A DNA stretch of 60,295 bases, taken from IMG/VR virus record IMGVR_UViG_3300031972_003003, positions 1 through 60,295 of that record. One strand, 5' to 3'. Every line of letters begins with the position of its first letter. Within the stretch, counting starts at the first letter, position 1. Both the position numbers and the translations under genes were made by a program. Of this stretch, positions 41,583 through 50,460 are shown in pieces. This stretch comes from a virus. The notes beneath the pieces were generated by a model. It made no database searches and was not told where the DNA came from. It saw nothing but the letters and a program-made list of their open reading frames with translations.

Positions 41583-42254
41583 ATGAAACTAATACAAGCA
41601 TATAAACAAATAATAAGAGAAGATAAAACCTGCCCACCAGCTACTCAAGATTTAGATCTTAATCTAAAAAATCGTAATAAAGCTTTTAAAGAATATAATT
41701 ACGGTCCAGCAGATCCAAGATTAGATCTTAAATTAGATGTTGATGTATCATCTATTAAATTTGATAAAAATAGATTATATACAGATGCTCAAGGGGAAGA
41801 TATTTTTTTAAGTGAAGATGAGTTAAAAGAAAAAGGTAATTATACCTATTGGAAAAAATTAGCTGATGTTTATAATCAAGAAAGTATAAACGAATCTTTA
41901 CAAATGAGATGTGGTAATTGTGCTGCATTTGTTATTACTTCAGAAATGAAAGCTTGTATTGAAAAAGGTATATCTGATGTAGAATCTGCATTAACTGAAA
42001 AAGCAGGAGAATTAGGTTACTGTCAATTTTTAAAATTTAAATGCGCAGCTGCTCGAACCTGTCAATCATGGGTTGGTGGAGGACCAATTAAAGATGAAGA
42101 AGTTGAAGAACGCAAATTAACTAAAAAAGAAAAGAAGGGATTAAGAAAATTAGAAAAAGATATCCCAATGAAAAGTTTTAAAAAGCAGTATGGTAAAGAT
42201 GCTGAAGATATTTATTATGGTACGCTAACTAATTTAGCAAAGAAAAAATATTAA
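41583..42254 (+). CDS. Candidate prohead cargo protein with Cys cluster, 223 aa
   Basis: The leader MKLIQAYKQIIRED is of the cargo type. Residues about 105-165 hold a cysteine cluster: MRCGNCAAF, then ACIEKG, then GYCQFLKFKCAAARTCQSW and GGGP. This spacing resembles a small iron-sulfur (HiPIP-like) or zinc domain that I recall seeing in phage head regions. A C-terminal piece (MKSFKKQYGKDAEDIYYGTL, then NLAKKK) forms a basic helix pair. If packed in the virion it would bring a redox or metal centre into the host. The metal type cannot be told from sequence. Confidence 0.55.
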   Translation: MKLIQAYKQIIREDKTCPPATQDLDLNLKNRNKAFKEYNYGPADPRLDLKLDVDVSSIKFDKNRLYTDAQGEDIFLSEDELKEKGNYTYWKKLADVYNQESINESLQMRCGNCAAFVITSEMKACIEKGISDVESALTEKAGELGYCQFLKFKCAAARTCQSWVGGGPIKDEEVEERKLTKKEKKGLRKLEKDIPMKSFKKQYGKDAEDIYYGTLTNLAKKKY

Positions 42255-42258
42255 AAAA

Positions 42259-42762
42259 ATGGCACAAGATAACTTTAACATCGGTAAATTCTTAAAAGAA
42301 TCAGTAAAAAACTCTTATACTAAACAAGTAGCAGGAGAAGAGAAAAAAGAATTATTAAATGAAAATTTCGTTGGTTTAGAACCTATTAATACTATTCCTA
42401 CTAGAAATAAAGAAGATTATGAATTAGCATTTTCTAAATTTTTAGGAGAAGAAAAAGAAGAAACTCACGAAGAAATGGAAGAAGATTTACATGTAGTACC
42501 TGTTGGAGTAGATAATAAGATTGATCATTCTAATCATGGTATAGATGATGAAGGTAGAATGGCTAAATCTCAATTATATAAAATTGCTAAATATGCTTCT
42601 GAATTATATAAAATGATGGATGATAATACACAACTTGATGCATGGGTACAAGCTAAGCTTACAAAAGCATGTGATTACGTTGGTACTGTAAAACATTATC
42701 TAGAAGGAGAGGAAGCAATTGATATGTTAGGAGAAGAAAAAGAAGATGAACATAAAGGATAG
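42259..42762 (+). CDS. Candidate prohead core/cargo protein, 167 aa
   Basis: The start MAQDNFNIGKFLKESVKNSY is followed at residues 34-65 by a module (NENFVGLEPIN, then KEDYELAFSKFLGEE) that is repeated in the 51541 protein of the head operon. Several Glu-ending sites (LLNE, FLGEE) could be cut by gp21. The C-terminal half is helical (SQLYKIAKYASELYKMMDDN). The match to a protein encoded next to the prohead protease is the best evidence that this distant cluster belongs to the head. Confidence 0.6.
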   Translation: MAQDNFNIGKFLKESVKNSYTKQVAGEEKKELLNENFVGLEPINTIPTRNKEDYELAFSKFLGEEKEETHEEMEEDLHVVPVGVDNKIDHSNHGIDDEGRMAKSQLYKIAKYASELYKMMDDNTQLDAWVQAKLTKACDYVGTVKHYLEGEEAIDMLGEEKEDEHKG

Positions 42763-43195
42763 GATAAAGAATCTTGTTAAAGATGTATTTAATCAGTTAG
42801 AAAAACCACAGTATAAACCAGCAGGTTTAGATGTTTTAACTGACTATCCTTCTTTATATGAAACTTTAAATGATCTTTTTGATAATCAATATTTTAATTT
42901 TGTAAAAACTATTGATTGGGTATCTCCAATACCAACAACATTTAGAATAGTACTAGTTAATGGAGCTGAGTTTTATTTAATTTATTCTAAAAATTCATGG
43001 ATAGCCCAAGTTGCAGGTAAAAAATATTTTTTAATTAAATTACCTCAAAAACAAAGAGCAGTAAACGCTATATCAAGATTATTAAGACATTATTATGTTG
43101 ATGTTAATAATGAAGAAGATAGCGGAGGAGTAAGTATTGAACCACCAGCTGATGATACTCCAGCAGAGGAACCACCAGCTCCAGAAGAAGAGTAA
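42746..43195 (+). CDS. Hypothetical head-cluster protein, 149 aa
   Basis: The start overlaps the previous gene by 17 bases. MNIKDRIKNLVKDVFNQLEK is an amphipathic leader-like helix, followed by a small alpha/beta domain (PTTFRIVLVNGAEFYLIYSK, then AQVAGKKYFLIKLPQKQRAV) and a Pro/Glu-rich acidic tail of about 30 residues. The acidic tail and leader fit an internal head protein. Function is unknown. Confidence 0.5.
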   Translation: MNIKDRIKNLVKDVFNQLEKPQYKPAGLDVLTDYPSLYETLNDLFDNQYFNFVKTIDWVSPIPTTFRIVLVNGAEFYLIYSKNSWIAQVAGKKYFLIKLPQKQRAVNAISRLLRHYYVDVNNEEDSGGVSIEPPADDTPAEEPPAPEEE

Positions 43196-43196
43196 T

Positions 43197-43550
43197 ATGA
43201 ATAGCTTTGATTTAAAAAAATATCTATCTGAAAATAAACTTACTGAAGAACATTACTCAGTAAAAATACCACCTGCAATGATGCAAATAGCATGTAGATG
43301 CTTAGATAAAGCTAATATTCCACATAGTGTAGATAATACTACTTCATCAGTTATATTTAATAACGAATCTGGAATGAAAAGGGGTAAAGATATTTTTAAT
43401 ATGATTTATAGAGGAGTAGATCAATTTAATGAAGGTGTAGATATTGATGATAATGAAGCAGATTCTAGAGAAACTTCTGTAGATGATAATGAAACATATT
43501 CAGGTCAAAACAGAGATGAGACAGATAATATAGAAAAAATGGGCTTATAA
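43197..43550 (+). CDS. Candidate prohead cargo protein, 117 aa
   Basis: I start at ATG 43197, just after the previous stop, because MNSFDLKKYLSENKLTE matches the leader of the 10362 and 8651 proteins; an earlier in-frame ATG at 43137 would overlap the previous gene. A cut after Glu17 would leave a 100-residue domain with VKIPPAMMQIACRCLDKANI and an acidic C-terminal tail. Function is unknown. Confidence 0.55.
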   Translation: MNSFDLKKYLSENKLTEEHYSVKIPPAMMQIACRCLDKANIPHSVDNTTSSVIFNNESGMKRGKDIFNMIYRGVDQFNEGVDIDDNEADSRETSVDDNETYSGQNRDETDNIEKMGL

Positions 43551-43551
43551 T

Positions 43552-44808
43552 ATGGATCCTATAACAAGATTTTTAAATAAAGTTTCCCATAAATTCCCAA
43601 AAGGGTATCCTGAACTTACAGAAGAAAAGGATATTCTTTTATTACAATCATTATTAGAAAATTTAGATTTAAAAGTAAATTTACAAGAATTAGTTAAGTT
43701 AGAATATGATATTCTTTCTGATAAGGCAAAAAAAATAGCTGAAGAATTAATTACATTACTAGGAATTACTAAAGAACAAATTAAACCAGCCTCTAAAAAT
43801 AAAATTGTTATATATGATGATAACAGAGATGTTTTAATTGATAGAATTGAAGATTCTAATAAATACGGTCAAAGAAGACATCCTAGAAGTGGTAATTTTA
43901 AAATAGATGATGTATTTATTATTTTAAAACCAGGAGCTAAAGGAGGTGAATATTACGAATTAAAACCACAACAGCTAGGAATTACTTTAGATGAAAAAAT
44001 AACTCTTGATCAATTATTTAAAGAATTAGAACGAGGAGTAAAAGATAATAAAATAATGTCGGACACTCAGAAAAAAGTTCTTTTATATACTATTAATAAG
44101 CAAGATAAACCAAGTAGTGAAGAAATAGAAGAAGCAATGTCAGCTCCTAGTTTTTATAATGAAGTATTAAAAAATTTAGGAGAGCCATTAGGGGCATTAG
44201 TATATGGTAAGTCAATAGGAGCTGAAGGAGTTGAATTTCCTGGAGCTGGAAATTATCCTTTAATTGATTATTTACTGTATCAAGGAGATGATCAAATCCA
44301 AGTAAGTGCTAAAACTTCTAAAGGAATGGGTAATACGGTTAAGTTAAATGATCTTAAAAAAGTAGTTGAGAAAAAAGATGGTGAAATAGATGCTGATAAA
44401 ATGTTAGTAATTGATGAAATAACAAAAGGATCAGTATTAGAGGGGCCCCTTAATTTGATAGAAAAAATAGGTAGCTCTACCTTAAAAAAACAACTAAAAG
44501 AATTTTACGAAAAATATCCTGAATTTCCTAAAATTAATAATCCTTATGATAGGGAAGCTCATGCAGATAGAATTAGGTTAGAAAAAGCATTAATTAAAGA
44601 ATTAAATGCAGATCCAAAATATAATTACAACGATTTATTTAACGAATATGTAGCTGTAAGATATGTTAAATACAAACTAAATCAAAAAAATCTTGAAGAT
44701 GGATTTGATATAATCGATGCAGGACAATTTAACGTAACACTAGCTTCTAAAAACAGTCCAGGTCATGATTCAGATAGAGTTGGTTTAGCAGTTAAAAAAT
44801 TAAAATAA
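43552..44808 (+). CDS. Possible PD-(D/E)XK-type protein in the head-cargo cluster, 418 aa
   Basis: A 418-residue protein. The centre reads GNYPLIDYLLYQGDDQIQVS then AKTSKGMGNTVKLNDLKKVV. An Asp in a strand, followed about 12 residues later by Q-V-S-A-K and a Lys-Gly-rich turn, resembles the active site of restriction-type nucleases, although the usual D/E before x-K is Ser here, which may mean a variant or inactive site. The rest is helical. It has no clear capsid leader but lies within the cargo run, two bases after the previous gene. I recall similar proteins in T4-like marine phages without known function. Confidence 0.45.
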   Translation: MDPITRFLNKVSHKFPKGYPELTEEKDILLLQSLLENLDLKVNLQELVKLEYDILSDKAKKIAEELITLLGITKEQIKPASKNKIVIYDDNRDVLIDRIEDSNKYGQRRHPRSGNFKIDDVFIILKPGAKGGEYYELKPQQLGITLDEKITLDQLFKELERGVKDNKIMSDTQKKVLLYTINKQDKPSSEEIEEAMSAPSFYNEVLKNLGEPLGALVYGKSIGAEGVEFPGAGNYPLIDYLLYQGDDQIQVSAKTSKGMGNTVKLNDLKKVVEKKDGEIDADKMLVIDEITKGSVLEGPLNLIEKIGSSTLKKQLKEFYEKYPEFPKINNPYDREAHADRIRLEKALIKELNADPKYNYNDLFNEYVAVRYVKYKLNQKNLEDGFDIIDAGQFNVTLASKNSPGHDSDRVGLAVKKLK

Positions 44809-44809
44809 T

Positions 44810-45403
44810 ATGTGTAAATGTGGATGTAATACATGCGATGATAATAAAGCTCCTATTATAAAAGAGGAGAAAAAAGGACTTTTATCTGAAGGTTTAAAGT
44901 ATCATCTTGAATATAATATCCCATTATCGGAAAATATCTATCGTATAGGATCCGAAGAATATTGTAAATTATTTCAAGAAGCTCGTAAATTATATACTAA
45001 AGGACTAATTGAAGTAAATGATAATGATAAGTGGTATCTAACTGAAAATGTTGGTGAATTAGCATATTTTAAAGGAAGAAAAGTTATATTAGATACTCCA
45101 TTTGAAATAAAAGAAGCTGAATATCAAGGTAAACAAGTTGATCTTAATAAACCTAAAAGAGGAGGCAGAAAAAAATTTTATGTTTATGTAAAAACTCCAA
45201 CAGGAAGAATAAAAAAAGTTGAATTCGGTGGAACTACAGGATTAAAAGTTAAACTTAAAGATACAGCTAGAAGAAAAGCATTTGCTGATAGACATAATTG
45301 TAAAGATAAAAAAGATAAAACTAAACCTGGCTATTGGTCTTGTAATCTACCAAGATATGCTCATCAGTTAGGATTAGGTAAAAACATGAATACTTTTTGG
45401 TAA
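44810..45403 (+). CDS. Candidate prohead cargo protein, conserved FYVYVK family, 197 aa
   Basis: It begins MCKCGCNTCDDNKAPIIKEE, a Cys-rich start followed by KKGLLSEG, a possible gp21-type cut. The C-terminal 80 residues (GRKKFYVYVKTPTGRIKKVE, then KDTARRKAFADRHNC and PGYWSCNLPRYA) form a strongly conserved module that I recall from many phage head regions and some giant viruses; its role is unknown. The conserved Cys and His could bind zinc. Its stop and the next start share bases (TAATG). Confidence 0.6.
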   Translation: MCKCGCNTCDDNKAPIIKEEKKGLLSEGLKYHLEYNIPLSENIYRIGSEEYCKLFQEARKLYTKGLIEVNDNDKWYLTENVGELAYFKGRKVILDTPFEIKEAEYQGKQVDLNKPKRGGRKKFYVYVKTPTGRIKKVEFGGTTGLKVKLKDTARRKAFADRHNCKDKKDKTKPGYWSCNLPRYAHQLGLGKNMNTFW

Positions 45404-45951
45404 TGGATAGAATAGATAAATTAGTAGAGCAATATCTTAAAGAGCTTAAAGAAAAGACTGAAGTTAAGCAAGATAAGGATATTAAAGGTAGAAAAGGAAC
45501 TCAACCTGCAAAATATCATAAAGGATTAAGCAAATCAACTAAAGCAAAAAGAGATGCTCAGTTTAAAAAGCAGGCTAAAATGTCAGATAAAGATCCTAGC
45601 GCTTATAAAAAAGCACCAGGAGATGCTAGAGCAAAAACTAAACCATCACAATATACTAAGAAGTTTGAAAAAATGTTTGGTGAAATAAAACAAACATTAA
45701 ATGAAGAAGATAAAGTTACAAAAGCTTTAAAAAATAAAGCAAAAAAAGCTAATGCTCCTTTAGGTGCTCTTAGAGCTATATACAATAAAGGATTAGCCGC
45801 TTGGAAAACAGGTCATAGACCTGGTGCAGGAATGCATCAATGGGGAATGGCAAGAGTTAATTCTGTTTTAACTGGAGGAAAAGCAAGAAAAGTTGATGCT
45901 GCACAATGGAAAAAAATCCAAAAATACCGCAAAAACAAGAAAAAGAAGTAG
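45403..45951 (+). CDS. Basic candidate prohead cargo protein, 182 aa
   Basis: The start at ATG 45403 overlaps the previous stop and gives MDRIDKLVEQYLKELKEKTE, a leader-like helix. Two Lys-rich segments follow, the second ending in IKQTLNEEDKVT. The C-terminal domain (APLGALRAIYNKGLAAWKTG, then HRPGAGMHQWGMARVNSVL) is a conserved Trp-containing block that I believe is a named domain of unknown function in phages and giant viruses. The high charge would suit DNA binding within the capsid. Confidence 0.6.
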   Translation: MDRIDKLVEQYLKELKEKTEVKQDKDIKGRKGTQPAKYHKGLSKSTKAKRDAQFKKQAKMSDKDPSAYKKAPGDARAKTKPSQYTKKFEKMFGEIKQTLNEEDKVTKALKNKAKKANAPLGALRAIYNKGLAAWKTGHRPGAGMHQWGMARVNSVLTGGKARKVDAAQWKKIQKYRKNKKKK

Positions 45952-46211
45952 TTTTTACCGATAATTCTTATCAAGATTATTTTATTCGCACTATTTCAAA
46001 AGATGTTGATATAATGTCCTTAATATGGCATAAAGATCAATACACAAGAGATATAGAAGTAATACAATCAAATAATTGGCAGTTTCAATTTGATAATAAA
46101 GTACCTTTTAAGTTGGAAAATAATCAAAAATTTACTATCTTAAAGGAACGTATACATAGAGTAATTAAAGGTAAAGGTGATTTAATTTTAAAAATAAAGG
46201 AACAAAAATAA
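45906..46211 (+). CDS. Small cupin-like protein, 101 aa
   Basis: It overlaps the previous gene by 46 bases. The segment WHKDQYTRDIEVIQSNNWQF, then FKLENNQKFTILKERIHRVI and GDLILKIKE, has the strand order and the His-rich turns (WHKD, IHRV) of a minimal cupin barrel. A metal site is possible but incomplete. It is the last gene before the head block; function is unknown. Confidence 0.5.
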   Translation: MEKNPKIPQKQEKEVVFTDNSYQDYFIRTISKDVDIMSLIWHKDQYTRDIEVIQSNNWQFQFDNKVPFKLENNQKFTILKERIHRVIKGKGDLILKIKEQK

Positions 46212-46217
46212 ATAAAG

Positions 46218-46230
46218 ATATTTATAAATA
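46218..46230 (+). promoter_or_regulatory. Late-type promoter motif abutting the 46231 start
   Basis: ATATTTATAAATA at 46218-46230 ends at the base before ATG 46231. It would place the transcription start at or within the gene and is one of three motifs that abut a start codon. Confidence 0.5.
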
Positions 46231-46899
46231 ATGCAACAACAACCACATAGATACGAAAAATTTAGAGTAATAAATACCATTTTAATAGTAGTATTAATTA
46301 TTGTTTTACTAATGAAAGGATGTGGGGATGGTAATGGAGGTCCTACTGAACCTGTTATTATTAGAGATACTACATCTGTGGTTACTTATGATACAGTTAC
46401 TAATGAAACAGTTAGTTACGTACCTCAATATTATGAGAGAGAAACAATAAAATATATTCATGATACAATCACCCAGATTGAATATAAAATTGAGCCAACT
46501 GATACGTCTGCCATTCTAGAAGATTACTTTGCTAAGTATTATTATGTGGATACTGTAATTCATACCGATAGTATTACTTTCATTGTATACGATACTATTA
46601 CTCAAAATCAAATAGCAGGTAGATCTTCTAAGTATAATATTTTATATCCTACTATTACAAATACAATTACTGAAAAGCATTATATTAATGCAAGAGAGCT
46701 ATATTTAGGATTTAATACAGGCTTTATAGTTAAACCCTTTAATTTAGCTAACGCTAATTTAGGAGTATTATTACGAACTAAAAGAAGATATATTATAGGA
46801 TTAAATGGAGGAGTTCAATTTAGTCATGATAATGGTAATTTTATAAATACTACACCTTATTTAGGAGTTAGTTATTATCAAAAACTTACAAAAAAATAG
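46231..46899 (+). CDS. Membrane-anchored envelope protein candidate, 222 aa
   Basis: Residues 13-29 (INTILIVVLIIVLLMKG) form a membrane helix, followed by CGDGNGG. The Cys could be lipidated but the lipobox is poor. A long Thr/Tyr/Asp-rich region with repeated DT and YDT steps follows (RDTTSVVTYDTVTNET, then YIHDTITQIEY), as in periplasm-spanning stalks. The last 70 residues (ARELYLGFNTGFIVKPFNLA, then YIIGLNGGVQFSHDNG, then YLGVSYYQK) look like strands of a small outer-membrane barrel. A spanin-like lysis or envelope protein is possible. It ends one base inside the terminase gene. Confidence 0.5.
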   Translation: MQQQPHRYEKFRVINTILIVVLIIVLLMKGCGDGNGGPTEPVIIRDTTSVVTYDTVTNETVSYVPQYYERETIKYIHDTITQIEYKIEPTDTSAILEDYFAKYYYVDTVIHTDSITFIVYDTITQNQIAGRSSKYNILYPTITNTITEKHYINARELYLGFNTGFIVKPFNLANANLGVLLRTKRRYIIGLNGGVQFSHDNGNFINTTPYLGVSYYQKLTKK

Positions 46900-48467
46900 T
46901 GTCGGATATTAAACAAATAATTAAGCAAGAATATATAAAGTGCGCAACTGATCCTGTACACTTTATGAAGAAGTATTGCTTTATCCAACACCCTCAAAGA
47001 GGTAAAATTAATTTTCATTTATATCCTTTTCAAGAAAGAGTAATGACATTATGGAAAGATAATCCATATTCTATTATTCTTAAATCAAGACAGTTAGGTA
47101 TTTCAACATTAGGTGCAGGATATGCATTATGGTTAATGTCTTTCTTTGAAAATAAAAATGTATTAGCATTAGCAACAACCCAGGCAACAGCACGTAACTT
47201 AGTTACTAAAGTGCAATTTATGTATAATAATTTACCTTCATGGTTAAAAGTTGATAATGTAGAAAATAATAAATTATCTTTAAGATTAAAGAATGGTTCA
47301 AGAATTCAAGCTAAATCTTCTTCTCCAGATGCAGCTCGTTCAGAAGCAGTATCTCTATTGATTGTTGATGAGGCTGCATTTATTGATAATATTGGTGAGA
47401 CCTGGGCAGCAGCTCAACAAACACTAGCAACAGGTGGTGGTGCATTAGTTTTATCTACTCCATATGGTGTAGGAAATTGGTTTCATAAAATGTGGGTTAG
47501 TGCACAAGAAGGTACTAATAATTTTTTACCTATAAAATTACCCTGGGATGTACATCCAGAAAGAGATCAAGAATGGAGAGATAGACAAGATTTATTATTA
47601 GGAGATCCTAAAAAAGCTGCTCAAGAATGCGATTGTGATTTTAATACTTCCGGTGATACAGTCTTTCCAGCTAATCAATTAACTCATATTACAGAAGAAA
47701 CTACCGTAAACCCACAAGAAAAAAGAGGTATTGATAAATCATTATGGGTATGGGAGCCGGTAGATTATTCTAAAAATTATATAGTAGCTGCTGATGTAGC
47801 GAGAGGAGATGGTCAAGATTACTCAGCATTTCATATTATTGATATAGCTTCTAATACTCAGGTTGCTGAATATAAAGGTAAGTTACCAACATTGGATTTT
47901 GGTAATTTATTAGTTTCTATTGCGACTGAGTATAATAATGCTTTATTAGTAGTAGAGAACTCAACTATTGGATGGGCAGTTATTCAAGCAATCCAACAAA
48001 GAGGATATAGAAATTTATATCATTCACCGAAGGGAGGTAGCGTAACGGTTGAATCTTTCTTTTCTGAATGGTCCGATCATAGTAAGCTTACCCCTGGGTT
48101 CTCAATGAATCTAAAAACTAGACCATTAGCTATCTCTAAATTTTTAGAATTTGTTAACGATAGAAGTGTTACTATTAAATCTAAAAGATTATTAGAGGAA
48201 ATGAAAACATTTGTATGGAGAAATGGAAAAGCTGCTTCACAAGAAGGATATAATGATGACTTAGTTATGTCATTTGCTATTGCAATGTTTATGAGAGATA
48301 TATCACTAGCTTATAAGTCACAATCCACTGATATGTCAAAAACTTTATTAAACGGAATAGTTAACAGTAAAAATAACAATATTTATACAAATAATAGTAT
48401 GGTAAGAAATCCATACGAAGTAGATTTAGATAAAGACAAAGGTCACGATATAAAGTGGCTTTTATAA
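46899..48467 (+). CDS. gp17: Terminase large subunit, T4 gp17-like
   Basis: The gene starts at GTG 46899, which overlaps the previous stop. The ATPase has SRQLGIST (63-70) as Walker A-like motif and LLIVDEAAF (153-161) as Walker B with its catalytic Glu. The RNase H-like nuclease half has AADVARGDGQDYSAFHI near residue 300 and VVENSTIG near 350. It pumps DNA into the prohead and cuts the concatemer. At 522 residues it is shorter than T4 gp17 (610). The portal gene follows after nine bases; in T4 the sheath and tube genes lie between the two. Confidence 0.95.
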   Translation: MSDIKQIIKQEYIKCATDPVHFMKKYCFIQHPQRGKINFHLYPFQERVMTLWKDNPYSIILKSRQLGISTLGAGYALWLMSFFENKNVLALATTQATARNLVTKVQFMYNNLPSWLKVDNVENNKLSLRLKNGSRIQAKSSSPDAARSEAVSLLIVDEAAFIDNIGETWAAAQQTLATGGGALVLSTPYGVGNWFHKMWVSAQEGTNNFLPIKLPWDVHPERDQEWRDRQDLLLGDPKKAAQECDCDFNTSGDTVFPANQLTHITEETTVNPQEKRGIDKSLWVWEPVDYSKNYIVAADVARGDGQDYSAFHIIDIASNTQVAEYKGKLPTLDFGNLLVSIATEYNNALLVVENSTIGWAVIQAIQQRGYRNLYHSPKGGSVTVESFFSEWSDHSKLTPGFSMNLKTRPLAISKFLEFVNDRSVTIKSKRLLEEMKTFVWRNGKAASQEGYNDDLVMSFAIAMFMRDISLAYKSQSTDMSKTLLNGIVNSKNNNIYTNNSMVRNPYEVDLDKDKGHDIKWLL

Positions 48468-48476
48468 ATTTAAAAT

Positions 48477-50435
48477 ATGGCTGATATTAATAATCCAATG
48501 CCACCATACGAAGATGGTAAGAATGAAGGTCAAATGGGACCTCAAACAGGTATTTTTGCAACTCTTAGAAGACTATTTTCTACTGATGTAGTAATTAGAA
48601 ATGCAGGTGGTAAAGAATTAACTGTAGTTGATAGTGATCATATCCAATCATATGGTAAATATGATACTAATGCATTAGTTGATAGATTTAATAGAATTTA
48701 TACATCTGGTCCTACTTCATTATATGGATATCAAAGTAATTTTAATTATCAATTATTAAGACCACAATTATACTCTGAATATGATGTAATGGATACTGAT
48801 GCTATTATAGCTTCAGCCCTTGATATAGTAGCTGATGAATCAACTTTAAAAAATGATATGGGGGAGGTATTGCAAATACAATCTTCCGATGATGATATTC
48901 AACAAATATTATATAACTTATTTTATGATATATTAAATATTGAATTTAATATGTGGCCATGGGTAAGAAATATGTGTAAATATGGAGACTTTTTTCTTAA
49001 ATTAGAAATATCTGAAAAATATGGTGTATATAATGTTATACCATATTCAGCATTTCATATTGAAAGGCAAGAAGGATGGAATAGAGATAATCCATCAGAG
49101 GTAAGATTTAAGTATTTTCCACAAGGCATATCTCAAGGTCAAACAGGATACTATAATGTAATGGGAGCAGGATCAGAGGATAATAAAAACCAAATTATTC
49201 TCGATAACTATGAAGTAGCTCACTTTAGACTATTAACTGATACAAATTACTTACCATATGGTAGAAGTTATTTAGAACCTGGTCGCAAATTATTCAAGCA
49301 ATATACTTTAATGGAGGATGCAATGTTAATCCACCGTATAGTAAGAGCTCCTGAAAAAAGAATTTTTTATATTAATATTGGTAATATTGCTCCTAACGAA
49401 GTTGATAATTTCATGCAAAAAGTAGTTTCAAAAATAAAAAGAACTCCTTATATGGATGAACAAACTGGAGAATATAATCTAAAATACAATTTACAAAATC
49501 AATTAGAAGATTTCTATATACCAGTGCGTGGTAATGATGCTGCTACAAAAATTGAAACAACTAAAGGTTTAGAATATGACGGTATTCAAGATGTAGCTTA
49601 TTTAAGAGAAAAATTATTTGCTGCATTAAAAGTTCCTAAAGCATTTATGGGTTATGATGAAAACTTAGATGGTAAAGCAACTTTAGCAGCACAAGATATT
49701 AGATTTGCAAGAACAGTTGAAAGGATTCAAAGAATTATAGTGTCTGAACTATACAAAATAGCATTTGTTCATTTATATACATTAGGATATAGAGATGATA
49801 ATTTAACTAATTTTAAATTATCTGCAACTACTCCATCAATTATTTATGATCAGGAAAGAGTTGCACTACTAAAAGAAAAAGTAGACTTAGCAAATCAAAT
49901 AAAAGATAATAATCTATTACCAACTGATTGGATTTATGAAAATATATTCCATTTTGGAGAAGAAGAGTATCAAGAATATAGAGATTTACAAATCGAAGAT
50001 GCAAAGCGTAAGTTTAGATTATCTCAAGTAGAAGCAGAAGGTAATGATCCTGTTAAAACTGGTAAATCGTATGGTACTCCTCATGATTTAGCATCATTAT
50101 ATGGTCCAGGAAGATATGGGCAAAAACAAGAAGTACCAAAAGGTTATGATGAAGAAAACCCAGAGGGTAGACCAAAAGAAAGAGCATCTACTATAGGTAC
50201 TCAAAATAATAACTTTGGTAGAGATCCGTTAGGAAGTGGTGGCGTTAAGAATGATGTAAATGATAATGGACGTATAAATCCTAATGCAAAGAAATTCAAA
50301 TTTAGTCAAGCAGAAGCTAAAGTAAATAATTTATCTAACAATGGTTTATTTAATCGTTTAGATTCTAAAAAACGCGTAATCTTAAAAGAAGAAGATGGGT
50401 TATTAGATGAAAATAATATTTTAAATAACGATTAA
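48477..50435 (+). CDS. gp20: Portal protein, T4 gp20-like
   Basis: A 652-residue portal protein. Typical blocks are LRPQLYSEYDVMDTDAIIAS, LDIVADEST, LPYGRSYLEPGRKLFKQYTL, RIVRAPEKRIFYINIGN and VPKAFMGYDENLDGKATLA. The dodecameric portal forms the DNA entry vertex and starts prohead assembly. The C-terminal 90 residues are hydrophilic and flexible. Gene order with terminase and protease supports the call. Confidence 0.95.
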   Translation: MADINNPMPPYEDGKNEGQMGPQTGIFATLRRLFSTDVVIRNAGGKELTVVDSDHIQSYGKYDTNALVDRFNRIYTSGPTSLYGYQSNFNYQLLRPQLYSEYDVMDTDAIIASALDIVADESTLKNDMGEVLQIQSSDDDIQQILYNLFYDILNIEFNMWPWVRNMCKYGDFFLKLEISEKYGVYNVIPYSAFHIERQEGWNRDNPSEVRFKYFPQGISQGQTGYYNVMGAGSEDNKNQIILDNYEVAHFRLLTDTNYLPYGRSYLEPGRKLFKQYTLMEDAMLIHRIVRAPEKRIFYINIGNIAPNEVDNFMQKVVSKIKRTPYMDEQTGEYNLKYNLQNQLEDFYIPVRGNDAATKIETTKGLEYDGIQDVAYLREKLFAALKVPKAFMGYDENLDGKATLAAQDIRFARTVERIQRIIVSELYKIAFVHLYTLGYRDDNLTNFKLSATTPSIIYDQERVALLKEKVDLANQIKDNNLLPTDWIYENIFHFGEEEYQEYRDLQIEDAKRKFRLSQVEAEGNDPVKTGKSYGTPHDLASLYGPGRYGQKQEVPKGYDEENPEGRPKERASTIGTQNNNFGRDPLGSGGVKNDVNDNGRINPNAKKFKFSQAEAKVNNLSNNGLFNRLDSKKRVILKEEDGLLDENNILNND

Positions 50436-50451
50436 ATATTTATAATAATAA
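50436..50451 (+). promoter_or_regulatory. Late-type promoter motif, exact 16-mer
   Basis: ATATTTATAATAATAA starts at the base after the portal stop and ends nine bases before ATG 50461. Confidence 0.7.
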
Positions 50452-50460
50452 ATAAATATA

